This document shows positions 26,702-35,879 of a stretch of 64,000 bases of DNA, piece by piece. Within the stretch, counting starts at the first letter, position 1. Every line of letters starts with the position of its first letter. Source of the stretch: Methylobacterium radiotolerans JCM 2831 (GTDB taxonomy: Bacteria; Pseudomonadota; Alphaproteobacteria; Rhizobiales; Beijerinckiaceae). The translations under genes were made by a program, and so were the position numbers. The notes below the pieces were generated by a model, which saw only the letters and a list, made by a program, of their open reading frames with translations, was not told the DNA's origin and searched no databases. Location of the stretch: NCBI RefSeq assembly GCF_000019725.1, contig NC_010505.1, positions 3,103,001-3,167,000 of the forward strand, given 5' to 3'.

Positions 26702-28459
26702 ATGCGATCTTCGGCATCGATCCGATCGATGCGACCGTCTCACCCTCGGATCTGGCCGATCATCTACATGCGCGTTTCCCTTCCGATCAAAGTAATATTG
26801 GCACTCCTCTTTTCAGGACTTGCCCTGATTTCAGCCGCGCAGGGCAGCCTATCGCTCCATCAGTTGGCCGCGATCGGCGAGGTGGCGAGGGCGCTGGCCA
26901 AGGACTGGGTCCCCTCCCTCGAGAAGGTCGGCGCGATCGAAGTTGCGGCGTCCGAGGTGCGCATCAAGCAGTACCGGCTCATCCTCCTGTCGGACACGCC
27001 GGAGCATCGGGTGATCAACGAGGCAGCCCTCGCGAAGACGCACGCGCAGCTGCGCGACGCGCGCCGCGCCTATGAGCCGCTGATCAGCACCGCCGACGAA
27101 AGGCAACACTACGGCGTCTTCGACGCGGCGTGGAGCCGATTCGAGCAGGCGGATCGGGACGTGCGGCGCCTGATGGAGGCAGGTCAGCAGGCGGAGGCGG
27201 CCAAGCTGCTGATCAAGCCCGAGGTCGTCGCGCTCTACGACAATGCCCGTGCCGCCCTGGCCCGCTTGGTAGACCACGACGAGAAGGCTGCGGCACAGGA
27301 TGCCGACAGGGCGATGACGCGGATCGACACCGCGTCCGCCGCAGCCATCACCGGCATCGGTCTCTCGCTGGTGTCGGCACTGGCCGCGGCGATCTTCGGC
27401 CTGGTCTACATCTCGCGGCCGATCTCCGCGATGACCGGCGCGATGACGCGGCTGGCGCGGGGCGAGGCGGCAACCGAGATCCCGTTCCAGCATCGCCGCG
27501 ACGAGATCGGCGCCATGGCGGCGGCCGTGCAGGTGTTCAAGGACAACCTGATCCGCAGCCGGCAGCTCGAGGCCGAGGCCGAGGCGGCACGGCAGGACGC
27601 GGAGCGCCAGCGCAGCCTCGTCATGCGGCAGATCGCCGACCGGTTCGCCGACACCGTCGGCGGGATCGTCGCGCAGGTCTCGGCCGCGGCGACCGGCCTG
27701 CAGGCGACGGCCCGGAGCATGACCGAGACCGCCGCGCAGACCGCCGAGCAGTCGAGCACCGTCGCGGCCGCGGCCGAGCAGGCGGCCAGCAACGTCGGCA
27801 CCGTGGCGGCGGCGGCCGAGGAACTCGGCACCTCGGTCCAGGAGATCGGCCGGCAGGTCGACGGCTCGGCCAGCCTCGCGCGCGCGGCCGTCGCCGAGGC
27901 CGATCAGACCGGCGCGCTGGTCCAGGAGCTGAGCGAGGCGGTGACGCGGATCGGCGACGTGGTCGGGCTGATCTCGACCATCGCGGGCCAGACCAACCTG
28001 CTGGCGCTCAACGCCACGATCGAGGCCGCGCGTGCCGGTGCGGCCGGTCGCGGTTTCGCCGTCGTGGCCACCGAGGTGAAGGCGCTGGCCGAGCAGACCG
28101 CCCGGGCGACCGAGGAGATCGCCGGCCAGATCGGGCGGGTCCAGGCCTCGACCGGTCAGGCCGTGGCGGCGATCGGGACGATCACGGCGCGGATCCGCGA
28201 CATCGACGGCGTCGCGACCTCCATCGCGGCGGCGGTCGAGCAGCAGGGCGCGGCCACCCACGAGATCGTCCGCAACGTCGGCCAGGCGGCGGCCGGCACC
28301 GGCGAGGTCACCAGCAACATCGTCAGCGTCGCGAGCGCCGCCGAGAAGACCGGGGGCGCCGCCGGGCTGGTCCTGGCCGAGGCGTCGCGGCTCTCGGAGC
28401 AGTCCGAGCACCTGAACGCCGAAGTGGCGCGCTTCCTGGACCGGGTTCGCGCGGCCTGA
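26702..28459 (+). CDS. Methyl-accepting chemotaxis protein
   Basis: 585 residues from 26702, where AAAGG sits six bases upstream; the ATG at 26768 gives a more typical start ([20 protein letters not shown]) and is an alternative. A first membrane helix, a periplasmic four-helix-bundle sensor (about 170 residues, rich in Arg/Glu/Ala helix), a second membrane helix ([21 protein letters not shown]), HAMP ([18 protein letters not shown]) and the cytoplasmic signalling hairpin follow. The hairpin tip reads [20 protein letters not shown] and [15 protein letters not shown], the conserved CheA/CheW-binding region. No CheW-binding pentapeptide tether is obvious at the end. Ligand unknown. Confidence 0.93.
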   Translation: MRSSASIRSMRPSHPRIWPIIYMRVSLPIKVILALLFSGLALISAAQGSLSLHQLAAIGEVARALAKDWVPSLEKVGAIEVAASEVRIKQYRLILLSDTPEHRVINEAALAKTHAQLRDARRAYEPLISTADERQHYGVFDAAWSRFEQADRDVRRLMEAGQQAEAAKLLIKPEVVALYDNARAALARLVDHDEKAAAQDADRAMTRIDTASAAAITGIGLSLVSALAAAIFGLVYISRPISAMTGAMTRLARGEAATEIPFQHRRDEIGAMAAAVQVFKDNLIRSRQLEAEAEAARQDAERQRSLVMRQIADRFADTVGGIVAQVSAAATGLQATARSMTETAAQTAEQSSTVAAAAEQAASNVGTVAAAAEELGTSVQEIGRQVDGSASLARAAVAEADQTGALVQELSEAVTRIGDVVGLISTIAGQTNLLALNATIEAARAGAAGRGFAVVATEVKALAEQTARATEEIAGQIGRVQASTGQAVAAIGTITARIRDIDGVATSIAAAVEQQGAATHEIVRNVGQAAAGTGEVTSNIVSVASAAEKTGGAAGLVLAEASRLSEQSEHLNAEVARFLDRVRAA

Positions 28460-28481
28460 CGCGGGCCCCCGACGCGCTCCC

Positions 28482-28515
28482 GACGGCGTCCGGGCCGTTT
28501 CGCCCGGACGCCGTC
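28482..28515. terminator. Strong bidirectional hairpin between the chemotaxis receptor and DUF2852 genes
   Basis: GACGGCGTCCGGGC and GCCCGGACGCCGTC form a perfect 14-bp stem with a six-base CGTTTC loop. It lies between two convergent stop codons and is the most stable hairpin noted in the window. The flanking T runs are short. Confidence 0.75.
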
Positions 28516-28526
28516 GTCTCGAGGAC

Positions 28527-28988
28527 TCAGACCGAGCGGCTGCCGCCCTCGTTCCGGCGCTTGGCCATGAACGCGTCGAACTGCTCGCGATCCCGGGCGC
28601 GCTTCAGCTCCTCGACGAAGTCCGAGAAGGCGCGGCTCTCTTCCTCGAGAGCGCGGCGCTGCGCTTCCAGGCGGTCGAGCTCGGCCCGGCGATACTCGTC
28701 GAACGCGGCGTTCCCGGTGCCGCCGCGGCGGTTGGCGGCCTCGAAGGCGCGGGCGAAGCGGGACGCGGGACGCCCACCGTCGAACTCGGAGACCGTCCGG
28801 CGCGCGGCGTCCCGCAGCTCGGCGAAGGCCGGGTAGCCGGCGAACTTCCAGGCGACCAGCGCGAGGCCGATCGGCCACCAGTAGATGAAGCCGACCACGA
28901 TCGCGCCGATCTCGAGCGACCGACGCGGGAACGGGCCGGACCGGCAGAGCCTGCCGGTCGCCCAGGGAGAGGAGGATTGAGAGGTCAC
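28527..28988 (-). CDS. DUF2852 membrane protein
   Basis: 153 residues. One hydrophobic helix (LEIGAIVVGFIYWWPIGLALVAW) is followed by a charged helical tail rich in Arg/Glu (FDEYRRAELDRLEAQRRALEEESRAFSDFVEELKRARDREQFDAFMAKR), which is the DUF2852 signature found in Rhizobiales. Function unknown; the tail looks like a coiled coil facing the cytoplasm. It stands alone, with the TetR-family gene further upstream on the same strand. Confidence 0.87.
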   Translation of the reverse strand: MTSQSSSPWATGRLCRSGPFPRRSLEIGAIVVGFIYWWPIGLALVAWKFAGYPAFAELRDAARRTVSEFDGGRPASRFARAFEAANRRGGTGNAAFDEYRRAELDRLEAQRRALEEESRAFSDFVEELKRARDREQFDAFMAKRRNEGGSRSV

Positions 28989-29045
28989 GGCTGTGCTCCG
29001 CTGTTCATGTGAACGCGGTTAACATGCGGGTCCGGCGCGGGCCTT

Positions 29046-29723
29046 TCAAGGCCGCCCGGCGCCGTCGTCGCGCTCGCCGGCGCGCCCAGCCCCGTGGACG
29101 AGGGCGAGCACTCCGGCCCGCAGGAGCTCGTACTTGTCGGGGAAGCCGGGGCCGCGCGGCAGATGTCCGGCGGCCGAGAGGGTCGCGAGGCCGTGGGCCA
29201 GGGCCCAGACTTCCAGGGCGATGAAGCGCGGCGCCACGCCACCGAATCCGTCCGCGAAGGTCGACTGCAGCGCTTCCACCAGGAGATCGAAAGGGCTCGG
29301 CCGCGCCTCCGCGCCGGCGGCTCCGGCGGGCGTATCCGGTTCGGCCCCGCCCGCGGGCGCACCGCGGGTCTCGAAGATCGCCGCGTAGTAGGCCGGCTCC
29401 TCCTCGGCGAAGGCGAGGTAGGTCTCACCCATCCGGGTGAACCGCTCCAGGGGCGTCCCGCGCGACGTCAGGGCCCGCGCCAGGCGCGCGGCGAGCTCGG
29501 CGAAGCCGCGCCCGGCGAGTTCCTCGAGAAGCGCCTCGCGGCCCCGGAAATGGCGGTACAGCGCGGCCGGCGTCACGCCCACGAGGCGCGCAGCGTCGAC
29601 AAGGGTGAAGCCGCCGATCCCGCGCTCGGCGATGAACCGGCGCGCGGCCTCTAGGAGGGCCTCCTTCAGATTGCCGTGATGGTAGCTCCGCCGGTCGTCC
29701 GGCCCGTCCCGCCAGGGTCGCAA
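29046..29723 (-). CDS. TetR/AcrR-family transcription regulator
   Basis: 225 residues. The N-terminal helix-turn-helix reads SYHHGNLKEALLEAARRFIA, GFTLVDAARLVGVTPAALYRHF and REALLEELAGRGF; the C-terminal ligand domain is of the WHG type (YLAFAEEEPAYYAAIFE). The start is TTG at 29723, since no in-frame ATG lies near the conserved N-terminus; AAGGA is about 13 bases upstream, so translation may be weak. Target genes are not evident; the divergent neighbour is the small gene at 29947. Confidence 0.87.
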   Translation of the reverse strand: MRPWRDGPDDRRSYHHGNLKEALLEAARRFIAERGIGGFTLVDAARLVGVTPAALYRHFRGREALLEELAGRGFAELAARLARALTSRGTPLERFTRMGETYLAFAEEEPAYYAAIFETRGAPAGGAEPDTPAGAAGAEARPSPFDLLVEALQSTFADGFGGVAPRFIALEVWALAHGLATLSAAGHLPRGPGFPDKYELLRAGVLALVHGAGRAGERDDGAGRP

Positions 29724-29946
29724 GATCTCATATCCTTCACGCGCCTATTACACCTCACCGAACCTCTGCACCGCTGTCGAGTCCGAAGACCAACGACCGC
29801 GGATTTTCGAGGTCGGCCTCTACATGACAGCCGAAGACGACGGTTGTTTCGGGCGCATGGGGCGACGCTTGACCGCCCCCGGGCCGGCGTAACACTATTA
29901 CACGCGGGCCGCTGGGGCTTCCATCGCAGGACGACGAGCATCGCGC

Positions 29947-30261
29947 ATGGCCTTCGTGAGCCTCAAGGCGTGGCGGGCCCGCTCGGCGGAGCGCGCCGCG
30001 ATCGCGGCGCGCCTGAAGCAGGACCTGCGGGCGGCCCTCGGCCTCGGCGAGGCCGACACGCTGGCGGTCAACGAGATCGCCTGCGCCGATCCGGGCTGCC
30101 CCGACATGGAGACCATCGTGCTGGTAATGCGCGCCGGCGCGCCCACGCGAGCCCTGCGAATCAGGCGCCCGATCGACGCCGTCGACCCCGACGACATCGC
30201 GGCGGTCGTGGCGGAAGACCGGTCATCCGAAGCGCGGCCGGGCGACGTCTCGACAATGTGA
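29947..30261 (+). CDS. Hypothetical protein with CADPGCPDMET motif (104 residues)
   Basis: A soluble 104-residue protein with an N-terminal helix (FVSLKAWRARSAERAAIAARLKQDLRAALG), then a conserved-looking core VNEIACADPGCPDMETIVLVM with two close cysteines, and RALRIRRPIDAVDPDDIAAVVAED. I recall similar short proteins in other alphaproteobacteria but no function. The two cysteines are too few for a classic zinc knuckle. It is divergent from the TetR-family gene, 223 bases away. Confidence 0.7.
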   Translation: MAFVSLKAWRARSAERAAIAARLKQDLRAALGLGEADTLAVNEIACADPGCPDMETIVLVMRAGAPTRALRIRRPIDAVDPDDIAAVVAEDRSSEARPGDVSTM

Positions 30262-30386
30262 TCCCGCGCGGGGGCAATCGGTCTCCGCGGCGCTCAGGTC
30301 ACAGGGACGGGCCTGCGCGCGCGACGTAGCATCCCTCCAACAGCAGCGCGCCCCGCTCGGACGGGGTCGCGGGAGGAACGCACGCC

Positions 30387-30788
30387 ATGAAGAGCCGCCG
30401 CCACGTCCTCGCGCTCGTCGGCCTCGCCCTCGCCGGTTCGAGCCTGCTCGGGGCTTCTGCCCGGGCGGGCGAGACCCAACCGTTCTCGGACGCCGCCTTC
30501 GAGGCCGCGCAGAGGAGCGGGAAGCCCGTGCTGATCGCGGTCAGCGCACCCTGGTGCCCGATTTGCCGGACGCAGAAGCCGATCCTCGCGAGGCTCTCGG
30601 CCGAGCCGCGCTTCAAGGACCTCCAGATCTTCGATATCGATTTCGACAGCCAGAAGGACCTGCTGCGGCGCCTGAACGTGCGGATGCAGAGCACGCTGAT
30701 CGCCTACAAGGGCGCGACCGAGGTCGGCCGCTCGGTCGGTGAGACGCAGCCGGAATGGATCGAGGGGCTCGTCGAGAAGACGCTCTGA
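30387..30788 (+). CDS. Exported thioredoxin-like protein without the cis-proline
   Basis: 133 residues. A signal peptide (about 1-27, hydrophobic core VLALVGLALAGSSLLG) precedes a thioredoxin domain with the active-site PWCPIC (Cys57, Cys60). Where thioredoxins normally have a cis-Pro before Thr in the substrate groove, this protein has Ser102-Thr103 (VRMQSTLIAYKG). A CPIC site with signal peptide suggests a periplasmic disulfide handling role. GGAGG lies eight bases upstream of ATG 30387. It stands alone before the glycosyltransferase gene. Confidence 0.85.
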   Translation: MKSRRHVLALVGLALAGSSLLGASARAGETQPFSDAAFEAAQRSGKPVLIAVSAPWCPICRTQKPILARLSAEPRFKDLQIFDIDFDSQKDLLRRLNVRMQSTLIAYKGATEVGRSVGETQPEWIEGLVEKTL

Positions 30789-30882
30789 CCGGGGGCGCTT
30801 CGCCCGTTCCCCCTGTCCGGTCCCGTTCAGGGAAGCTCCGGCATAAGCCCGGACCAGGCCCGCGCGACGGGTCCGGCGGAGA

Positions 30883-32064
30883 ATGTCACCGGTGTCGAGC
30901 ACCCCTTTGTCAGACGTCCCGGGTCCCGACGCGATCGTGGCCGTACCCGTGCGCAACGAGGAGGAGCGGATCGCCGCCTGCCTGCGGGCGATCGACGCCC
31001 AGGCCGGTGCCGAACCGGGGCGGGTCGGGCTCGTGCTGTTCCTGAACAACTGCACGGACGGCACCGAGGCGCTCGTGGCCGCGCTGGTGCCGACGCTGTC
31101 GATCCCGGTCCGCGTGCTGGTCGAGAATTTCTCCGGCGCCCATGCCGGATGGGCCCGCCGGCGGGCGATGGACGCCGCCGCCGCGTGGCTGGGTGATGCG
31201 GGGAATGCGGGGATCATCCTGTCGACCGACGCCGACAGCCGCGTCCCGCCCGACTGGGTGGCGCGCAACCGCGCGGCGATCGAGGCGGGCGCCGACGCGG
31301 TGGCCGGCCGGGTCGAGCTCGACGCGGCCGAGGCGGCGCTGCTGCCGCCCTCGCTCCCCGCCCGCGGCCGTCTGGAGGACGCTTACGACGCCCTGATCAC
31401 CGAGGCCGAGGCGCGGATCGACCCCGATCCGAACGACCCCTGGCCCTGCCACCGGACCGCGATCGGCGCGACCCTCGCGGTAACCCGCCGCGCCTACCTC
31501 GCGGTCGGCGGCATGCCCGAGATCCCGCTGGGCGAGGACGGCGCCTTCGTCGCGCGGCTGCTGGAGCACGGTCTGCGGGTCCGGCACGCCACCGACGTGT
31601 GCGTGACCATCTCGGCCCGCCTCGCCGGGCGCGCTCCGGGCGGCGTCGCCGACACGATCCGCTCTCGCTGCGAGGAGCCCGACGCGCTCTGCGACGCCCG
31701 CATGGAGACCTTCCCGCGCGCCGTGCGGCGCTACCTCTGGCGCCGGCGCTTCCGCCAGATGCACGGGCGCGGGGCGCTCGCGCGGGGCGACGGTTGGGCG
31801 CGGGCGATCGGGATCGCCCCGACGGAGGCGCGGCGCATCGCGGCCCTCCCCCTCGGGCAGGCCATCGCGGAGGCGGAGCGCGCCAGCCCGCGCCTGGCCT
31901 ACCGCCCGATCGGCCCGCGCCAGCTCCCGGCGCAGATCCGGATCGCGCGAGTAGGCGTGGTCGCGATCCGCCTCGGCCTGGGGCTCGCCGGCGCGGCGCA
32001 GCGGATCGCGGGTGCGGCCGCGCCCGAGCGGCCGGTCACCGACCCGCGCGGCAGCCGGGTCTGA
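30883..32064 (+). CDS. Glycosyltransferase family 2-like protein
   Basis: 393 residues. A GT-A nucleotide-sugar fold is indicated by IVAVPVRNEEERIAACLRAI at residues of about 18-37, the FLNNCTDGTEAL segment, ILSTDADSRVPPDWV (DxD-like metal site), and GGMPEIPLGEDGAFVARLLEHG with the ED acceptor motif. The C-terminal 110 residues are basic and not recognised. It is soluble, with one weak hydrophobic stretch near the end. Product and acceptor are unknown. It converges on the AraC-family gene, five bases between stops. Confidence 0.83.
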   Translation: MSPVSSTPLSDVPGPDAIVAVPVRNEEERIAACLRAIDAQAGAEPGRVGLVLFLNNCTDGTEALVAALVPTLSIPVRVLVENFSGAHAGWARRRAMDAAAAWLGDAGNAGIILSTDADSRVPPDWVARNRAAIEAGADAVAGRVELDAAEAALLPPSLPARGRLEDAYDALITEAEARIDPDPNDPWPCHRTAIGATLAVTRRAYLAVGGMPEIPLGEDGAFVARLLEHGLRVRHATDVCVTISARLAGRAPGGVADTIRSRCEEPDALCDARMETFPRAVRRYLWRRRFRQMHGRGALARGDGWARAIGIAPTEARRIAALPLGQAIAEAERASPRLAYRPIGPRQLPAQIRIARVGVVAIRLGLGLAGAAQRIAGAAAPERPVTDPRGSRV

Positions 32065-32069
32065 TCTCG

Positions 32070-33011
32070 TCAGGGGCGGCGTTCCAGCACGTCCCGGGGC
32101 GCCACGCCGAACCGGCGGCGGAAGGCGCGGCTGAAGGTGGCCGCGTCGGTGAATCCGCAGCTGGTCATCACCGACGCGATGCGGGTACCGCCGCGGAGCC
32201 GCCGGTAGGCCCGGTCGAGCCGGGCGTCGCGGATCTTCGCCGCCACCCCCTCGTCGCCCGTGAAGGCCGCGTAGAGCCGGCTCCGCGAGACCCGCAGGGC
32301 GGCTGGCAGCGCTTCCGGCCCGAAGGCGGGATCGTGCAGCCGGCGCTCGATATGGGCGAGCGCCAGGGCCCGCACGGCGTCGCCGGACAGGTCATCGCCG
32401 GCCTTCTCGCCCTGCCCGTCCGCGAGAGCCCGCAGCAGATGCAGGACGCCCTCGAGAGCGATGCCGGCCTCCGCCTCCGACAGGCCGCCGATCGTCTCGG
32501 AGAAGGAGCGGAGATAGGTCGCGAACAGGCCGCTGAGCGGCGTCGCGCGGAGTCTGCGCCCGGCGAAGGCCTGCACGCTGCCGACCTGGCTCAGGAAGGC
32601 GGCGCGCGGCACCTGGAGGCGGATCTCCTCGTAGGAATCGCGGCTCCCGATCGCGAAGGGCTGGTCCATGGCGTGGACGGTGACGTCGCCGGCGCTCAGT
32701 AAGGCACCGCCATTGCCCTGCTCGACGTAGCCGCTGCCCTGCAGAAGGAGCACGATCGCGATGTCGTCCCGCCCGTCGCGCCGCACGTGCAGCGCCGTGC
32801 GCTCCACGCCGATCGGGTTGCTGAGGGTGTGGAGGACCGCGCCGTGACGGGTGATCGCGAGGCGGCGGCCCGCCGCGAACGGCACGTCGGGCGCCAGCGG
32901 CGTCGCGTCGACGCGCGCCAGCACCGTACTGCGCCAGTAGTCGAAGGCGTGCTTCTGCTCGACCGCGTCGGTCGTCTCGACGAGGATGGGAACGGTTTCG
33001 CGAACACTCAC
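32070..33011 (-). CDS. AraC-family transcription regulator
   Basis: 313 residues from GTG at 33011. The N-terminal 190 residues resemble the AraC-binding-like sensor domain seen in AraC regulators such as NitR/AlkS-type proteins (FDYWRSTVLARVDATPL, then GDVTVHAMDQPFAIG). Residues of about 215-310 are the double helix-turn-helix: LPAALRVSRSRLYAAFTGDEG and RIASVMTSCGFTDAATFSRAFRRRFGVAP, the second being the typical AraC recognition signature. Effector and targets are unknown; the gene upstream on the same strand is a zinc-ribbon protein. Confidence 0.88.
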   Translation of the reverse strand: MSVRETVPILVETTDAVEQKHAFDYWRSTVLARVDATPLAPDVPFAAGRRLAITRHGAVLHTLSNPIGVERTALHVRRDGRDDIAIVLLLQGSGYVEQGNGGALLSAGDVTVHAMDQPFAIGSRDSYEEIRLQVPRAAFLSQVGSVQAFAGRRLRATPLSGLFATYLRSFSETIGGLSEAEAGIALEGVLHLLRALADGQGEKAGDDLSGDAVRALALAHIERRLHDPAFGPEALPAALRVSRSRLYAAFTGDEGVAAKIRDARLDRAYRRLRGGTRIASVMTSCGFTDAATFSRAFRRRFGVAPRDVLERRP

Positions 33012-33132
33012 AGCATGGCGGTCCCGGGCGCCGACGACGGGCGCCGCTCACATCCGCGCCGCGGGCCTGTTGGGAAGGTTGCAGATCCGACCATCAGCCG
33101 CAACCTGAACCAAGTGCTGAGGCGGCCCCGCC

Positions 33133-33909
33133 TCAACGCTCCGCGGCCGCAACCCGCGGCTCGGGGCGGGTCGCGGCCGCGTCGGCGAAATGCACGATCA
33201 CGGCGCGCCCTGCCGCCGGCGGCGCGAGCAGGCTCGCGCGGAACCGCGCAGTCTCGGTCGCGGCGAGGACCGTCCGGGGCGGCGGGACCGACACTGTCTT
33301 GATCGTCCGACCGCCGGCGTCGCGGATCTCGACGCTCAGCGGCCCCACGGGCGCGTCCGTGCGGGCGACGCCGACCAGGTCGCCCTCGATGACGAGTTCG
33401 GCGGGACTGTCGTCCTCCGCCGGGTTGTTGAAGGCGACGACGTCGCGGATCTCGATGCCGCGCACGTTCACCGGCAAGCCGATGCGGGCGAACAGGGAGG
33501 CGGTCTGCGGGACGGCCCGGACCACGGCGGTGCGGGCGAGGCAGATCAGCGGGATCGCCGCCAGGAGCGTCAGGCCGAACGCCAGCGAGGGTGTCAGGCC
33601 CGGGATCGCGCGGCGGGACTTTCCGGCGGCCTTCCTGGGCTTGGCAGACCGTCGGACCTTGGGAGCCGGGACGTCGGTCGCGCCCCGTACCGAGGCGGTC
33701 GCCTCCTCCCAGGCCGCGTCCGCGACGGGATCGGTCTCGGTCTGCGCGGCGAGTTCGGCCTCGTGGCCGGCGAGGACGTCGGCCGGCGAGATGAACCACG
33801 TCTCGCGGCAGGCGGCACAGCGGACCGAGCGGCCCTCCATGCCGACCTTGCTGGCGTCGATGCGATATTCGCTCGCGCAGCTCGGGCAGGCGATCAGCAT
33901 CCGCGCCAT
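33133..33909 (-). CDS. MJ0042-type zinc-ribbon membrane protein
   Basis: 258 residues. The N-terminus carries a zinc ribbon, CPSC (Cys8/Cys11) and CAAC (Cys31/Cys34) in the MJ0042 pattern CPxCxxxYxID...VRCxxCxxxW. A basic Pro/Lys-rich linker, one membrane helix (LAFGLTLLAAIPLICLA, residues of about 110-128) and a periplasmic DUF3426-like beta domain follow. ATG 33909 and 33900 are both possible. The gene diverges from ftsE, an arrangement typical of alphaproteobacteria, suggesting an envelope function. Role unknown. Confidence 0.87.
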   Translation of the reverse strand: MARMLIACPSCASEYRIDASKVGMEGRSVRCAACRETWFISPADVLAGHEAELAAQTETDPVADAAWEEATASVRGATDVPAPKVRRSAKPRKAAGKSRRAIPGLTPSLAFGLTLLAAIPLICLARTAVVRAVPQTASLFARIGLPVNVRGIEIRDVVAFNNPAEDDSPAELVIEGDLVGVARTDAPVGPLSVEIRDAGGRTIKTVSVPPPRTVLAATETARFRASLLAPPAAGRAVIVHFADAAATRPEPRVAAAER

Positions 33910-34081
33910 ACTCGCATCGATCGGCCGCGACCGGGCCGGACAGTGAATTGCTTGAAGAAGTGTCGCCGAACAGGGTTAAGGGGCCGTGAAATCCCCGAGG
34001 CCTTGAAAACGCCCGCCGCTCCGGCGATTCCCGAGGGATGGACAGACGAGATACGGCACGGCCTTGAACCTACAGGCGAGC

Positions 34082-34774
34082 ATGAAGAGCCTGCTGCCCG
34101 GCGCGGAGCGGCCGGTGGTGCAGTTCGAGAATGTCGGCATGCGCTACGGCCTCGGGCCGGAGGTGCTGTCCGACGTGAGCTTCCGCATCGCGCCGCGCTC
34201 CTTCCAGTTCCTGACCGGCCCGTCCGGGGCCGGGAAGACGACGCTGCTGCGCCTGATCCTGCTGTCGGTGCGCCCGACCCGCGGGCTCGTCTCGATCTTC
34301 GGCGAGGAGGTGAGCGACATCTCCGCGAAGGCGCTGACCGGGCTCCGGCGCCGGATGGGCGTGGTGTTCCAGGACTTCCGGCTCCTCGACCACCTGACCA
34401 CCTACGAGAACGTCGCCCTGCCCCTGCGCGTCCAGGGCCGGGCCGAGGCGAGCTACCGGGCCGAGGTGGTGGAGCTGCTGCGCTGGGTCGGCCTCGGCGA
34501 GCGCATGCACGCCCTGCCCCCGCTGCTCTCGGGCGGCGAGAAGCAGCGCGCCGCCATCGCCCGCGCCCTGATCGCGCGGCCCGACCTGCTGCTCGCGGAC
34601 GAGCCCACCGGCAACGTCGATCCGGGCCTGGGGCGGCGGCTGCTCCGCCTGTTCCTGGAGCTGAACAAACTCGGGACCTCGGTCATCATCGCCACCCACG
34701 ATTTCGGCATCATGGACGCCGTCGATGGCCGCCGGATGGTCCTGGGCGAAGGCCGGCTGCGGATCGAGGAATGA
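34082..34774 (+). CDS. ftsE: Cell division ABC ATPase FtsE
   Basis: 230 residues from ATG 34082; a TTG at 34064 would add six. The ABC ATPase motifs are Walker A GPSGAGKTT (Lys52), the Q loop VVFQDFRLLDHLTTYENVALPL, signature LSGGEKQRAAIARAL, Walker B LLLADEPTGNVDP and the H loop IIATHDFGIMDA. FtsE with FtsX forms a complex that links divisome assembly to activation of periplasmic murein hydrolases. ftsX overlaps by four bases (ATGA). It is divergent from the zinc-ribbon gene. Confidence 0.95.
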   Translation: MKSLLPGAERPVVQFENVGMRYGLGPEVLSDVSFRIAPRSFQFLTGPSGAGKTTLLRLILLSVRPTRGLVSIFGEEVSDISAKALTGLRRRMGVVFQDFRLLDHLTTYENVALPLRVQGRAEASYRAEVVELLRWVGLGERMHALPPLLSGGEKQRAAIARALIARPDLLLADEPTGNVDPGLGRRLLRLFLELNKLGTSVIIATHDFGIMDAVDGRRMVLGEGRLRIEE

Positions 34775-35739
34775 GCACTCAGGCGATGCCGCGGACGAAG
34801 GCCGGTGGACCGGCCGTGCCGCCCGACCCGTCGGTGCCGGCCAACCTGCGCCGCAACGCGCCGCTGGTGCCCACCGACACGGCCGCCGGCCGCTCCCTGG
34901 CCGCGGTCATCGCGATCCTGACCTTCCTCGCCGGCCTCTGCGCGGGCGCGGCCGAGATGGTCGCGACGAACGCCGCTCAGTGGCAGGGCGACGTGGCCCG
35001 CGAGGTCACGATCCAGGTCCGGCCCGGACCCGGCCGGGACGTCGACGCCGACGTCGGCCGCGCCGACGCCATCGCCAAGGCCGAACCGGGGATCGCGGAG
35101 ACGCGGGTGTTCAGCAAGGCCGAGGCCGAGCGCCTGCTCGAGCCGTGGCTCGGCACCGGGCTCGACCTCTCCGACCTCCCGGTGCCGCGCCTGATCGCCC
35201 TCAAGCTCTCCAGCGGCCAGGCGGCGGACCTGAAGCGTCTGCGATCACGCCTCGTCGAGGCGCTGCCGGGCGTCGCCAGTCTCGACGACCACGCCCTCTG
35301 GCTCCAGCGGCTCTCGACCGCCGCCAACGCCTTCGTGGGGATCGGGATCGGGCTGGTGCTGCTCGTCCTGATCGCCACCGGCCTCGCCGTGACCTTCGCG
35401 ACCCGTGGCGCCATGGCGAGCAACCGCGAGGTCGTGGAGGTGCTGCATTTCGTCGGCGCCGACGACGACTACATCGCCCGGGCGTTCCAGCGGCGCTTCT
35501 TCGGCCTGGGTCTCCGCGGCGGCGCGATCGGGGCCGGTCTGGCGCTCGTCGCCTTCGTGATCGCCGGTGTCCTCGCGCGGGCCGCGCGCTCCGGACCGGC
35601 CGGTCAGGAGGTCGAAGCGCTGTTCGGCGCGTTCCAGATCGGCCTGCGCGGCTACGCCAGCGTGATCCTGATCGGCGTGATCGCGTCCCTCGTCACGGGC
35701 GTCGTCTCGCGCGTGACCGTGCGGCGCTTCCTGGCTTAA
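34771..35739 (+). CDS. ftsX: Cell division membrane protein FtsX
   Basis: 322 residues. FtsX architecture is present: cytoplasmic N-terminal 45 residues, TM1 (SLAAVIAILTFLAGLCAGAA), a periplasmic loop of about 120 residues (VTIQVRPG, then RLLEPWLGTGLDLSDLPVPRLIAL), and three more helices (FVGIGIGLVLLVLIATGLAVTF; the GAIGAGLALVAFVIAGV segment; SVILIGVIASLVTGVV). EVVEVLHFVGADDDYIARAFQRRF between TM2 and TM3 is a typical conserved stretch. The gene overlaps ftsE by four bases. Confidence 0.94.
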   Translation: MSTQAMPRTKAGGPAVPPDPSVPANLRRNAPLVPTDTAAGRSLAAVIAILTFLAGLCAGAAEMVATNAAQWQGDVAREVTIQVRPGPGRDVDADVGRADAIAKAEPGIAETRVFSKAEAERLLEPWLGTGLDLSDLPVPRLIALKLSSGQAADLKRLRSRLVEALPGVASLDDHALWLQRLSTAANAFVGIGIGLVLLVLIATGLAVTFATRGAMASNREVVEVLHFVGADDDYIARAFQRRFFGLGLRGGAIGAGLALVAFVIAGVLARAARSGPAGQEVEALFGAFQIGLRGYASVILIGVIASLVTGVVSRVTVRRFLA

Positions 35740-35879
35740 CGCCCGGCTGCGTCACGAAGACGTGGAAATAGGGGGTCTAGCCGGCACGTTTACCATCTGG
35801 AAACTTTATGGTTGCGGTGTGGAAACAGCCGACAGCGCCGGCCTCCGAGCCGCCGCAATCGGCGCTGATTCTCCGGAGG

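Noticed and set aside
26507..26743. Minus-strand 78-codon frame in the AT-rich gap before the chemotaxis receptor
   Set aside because: No recognisable protein or ribosome site, and it overlaps the likely promoter and start of the receptor gene. The open frame may be chance in AT-rich sequence.
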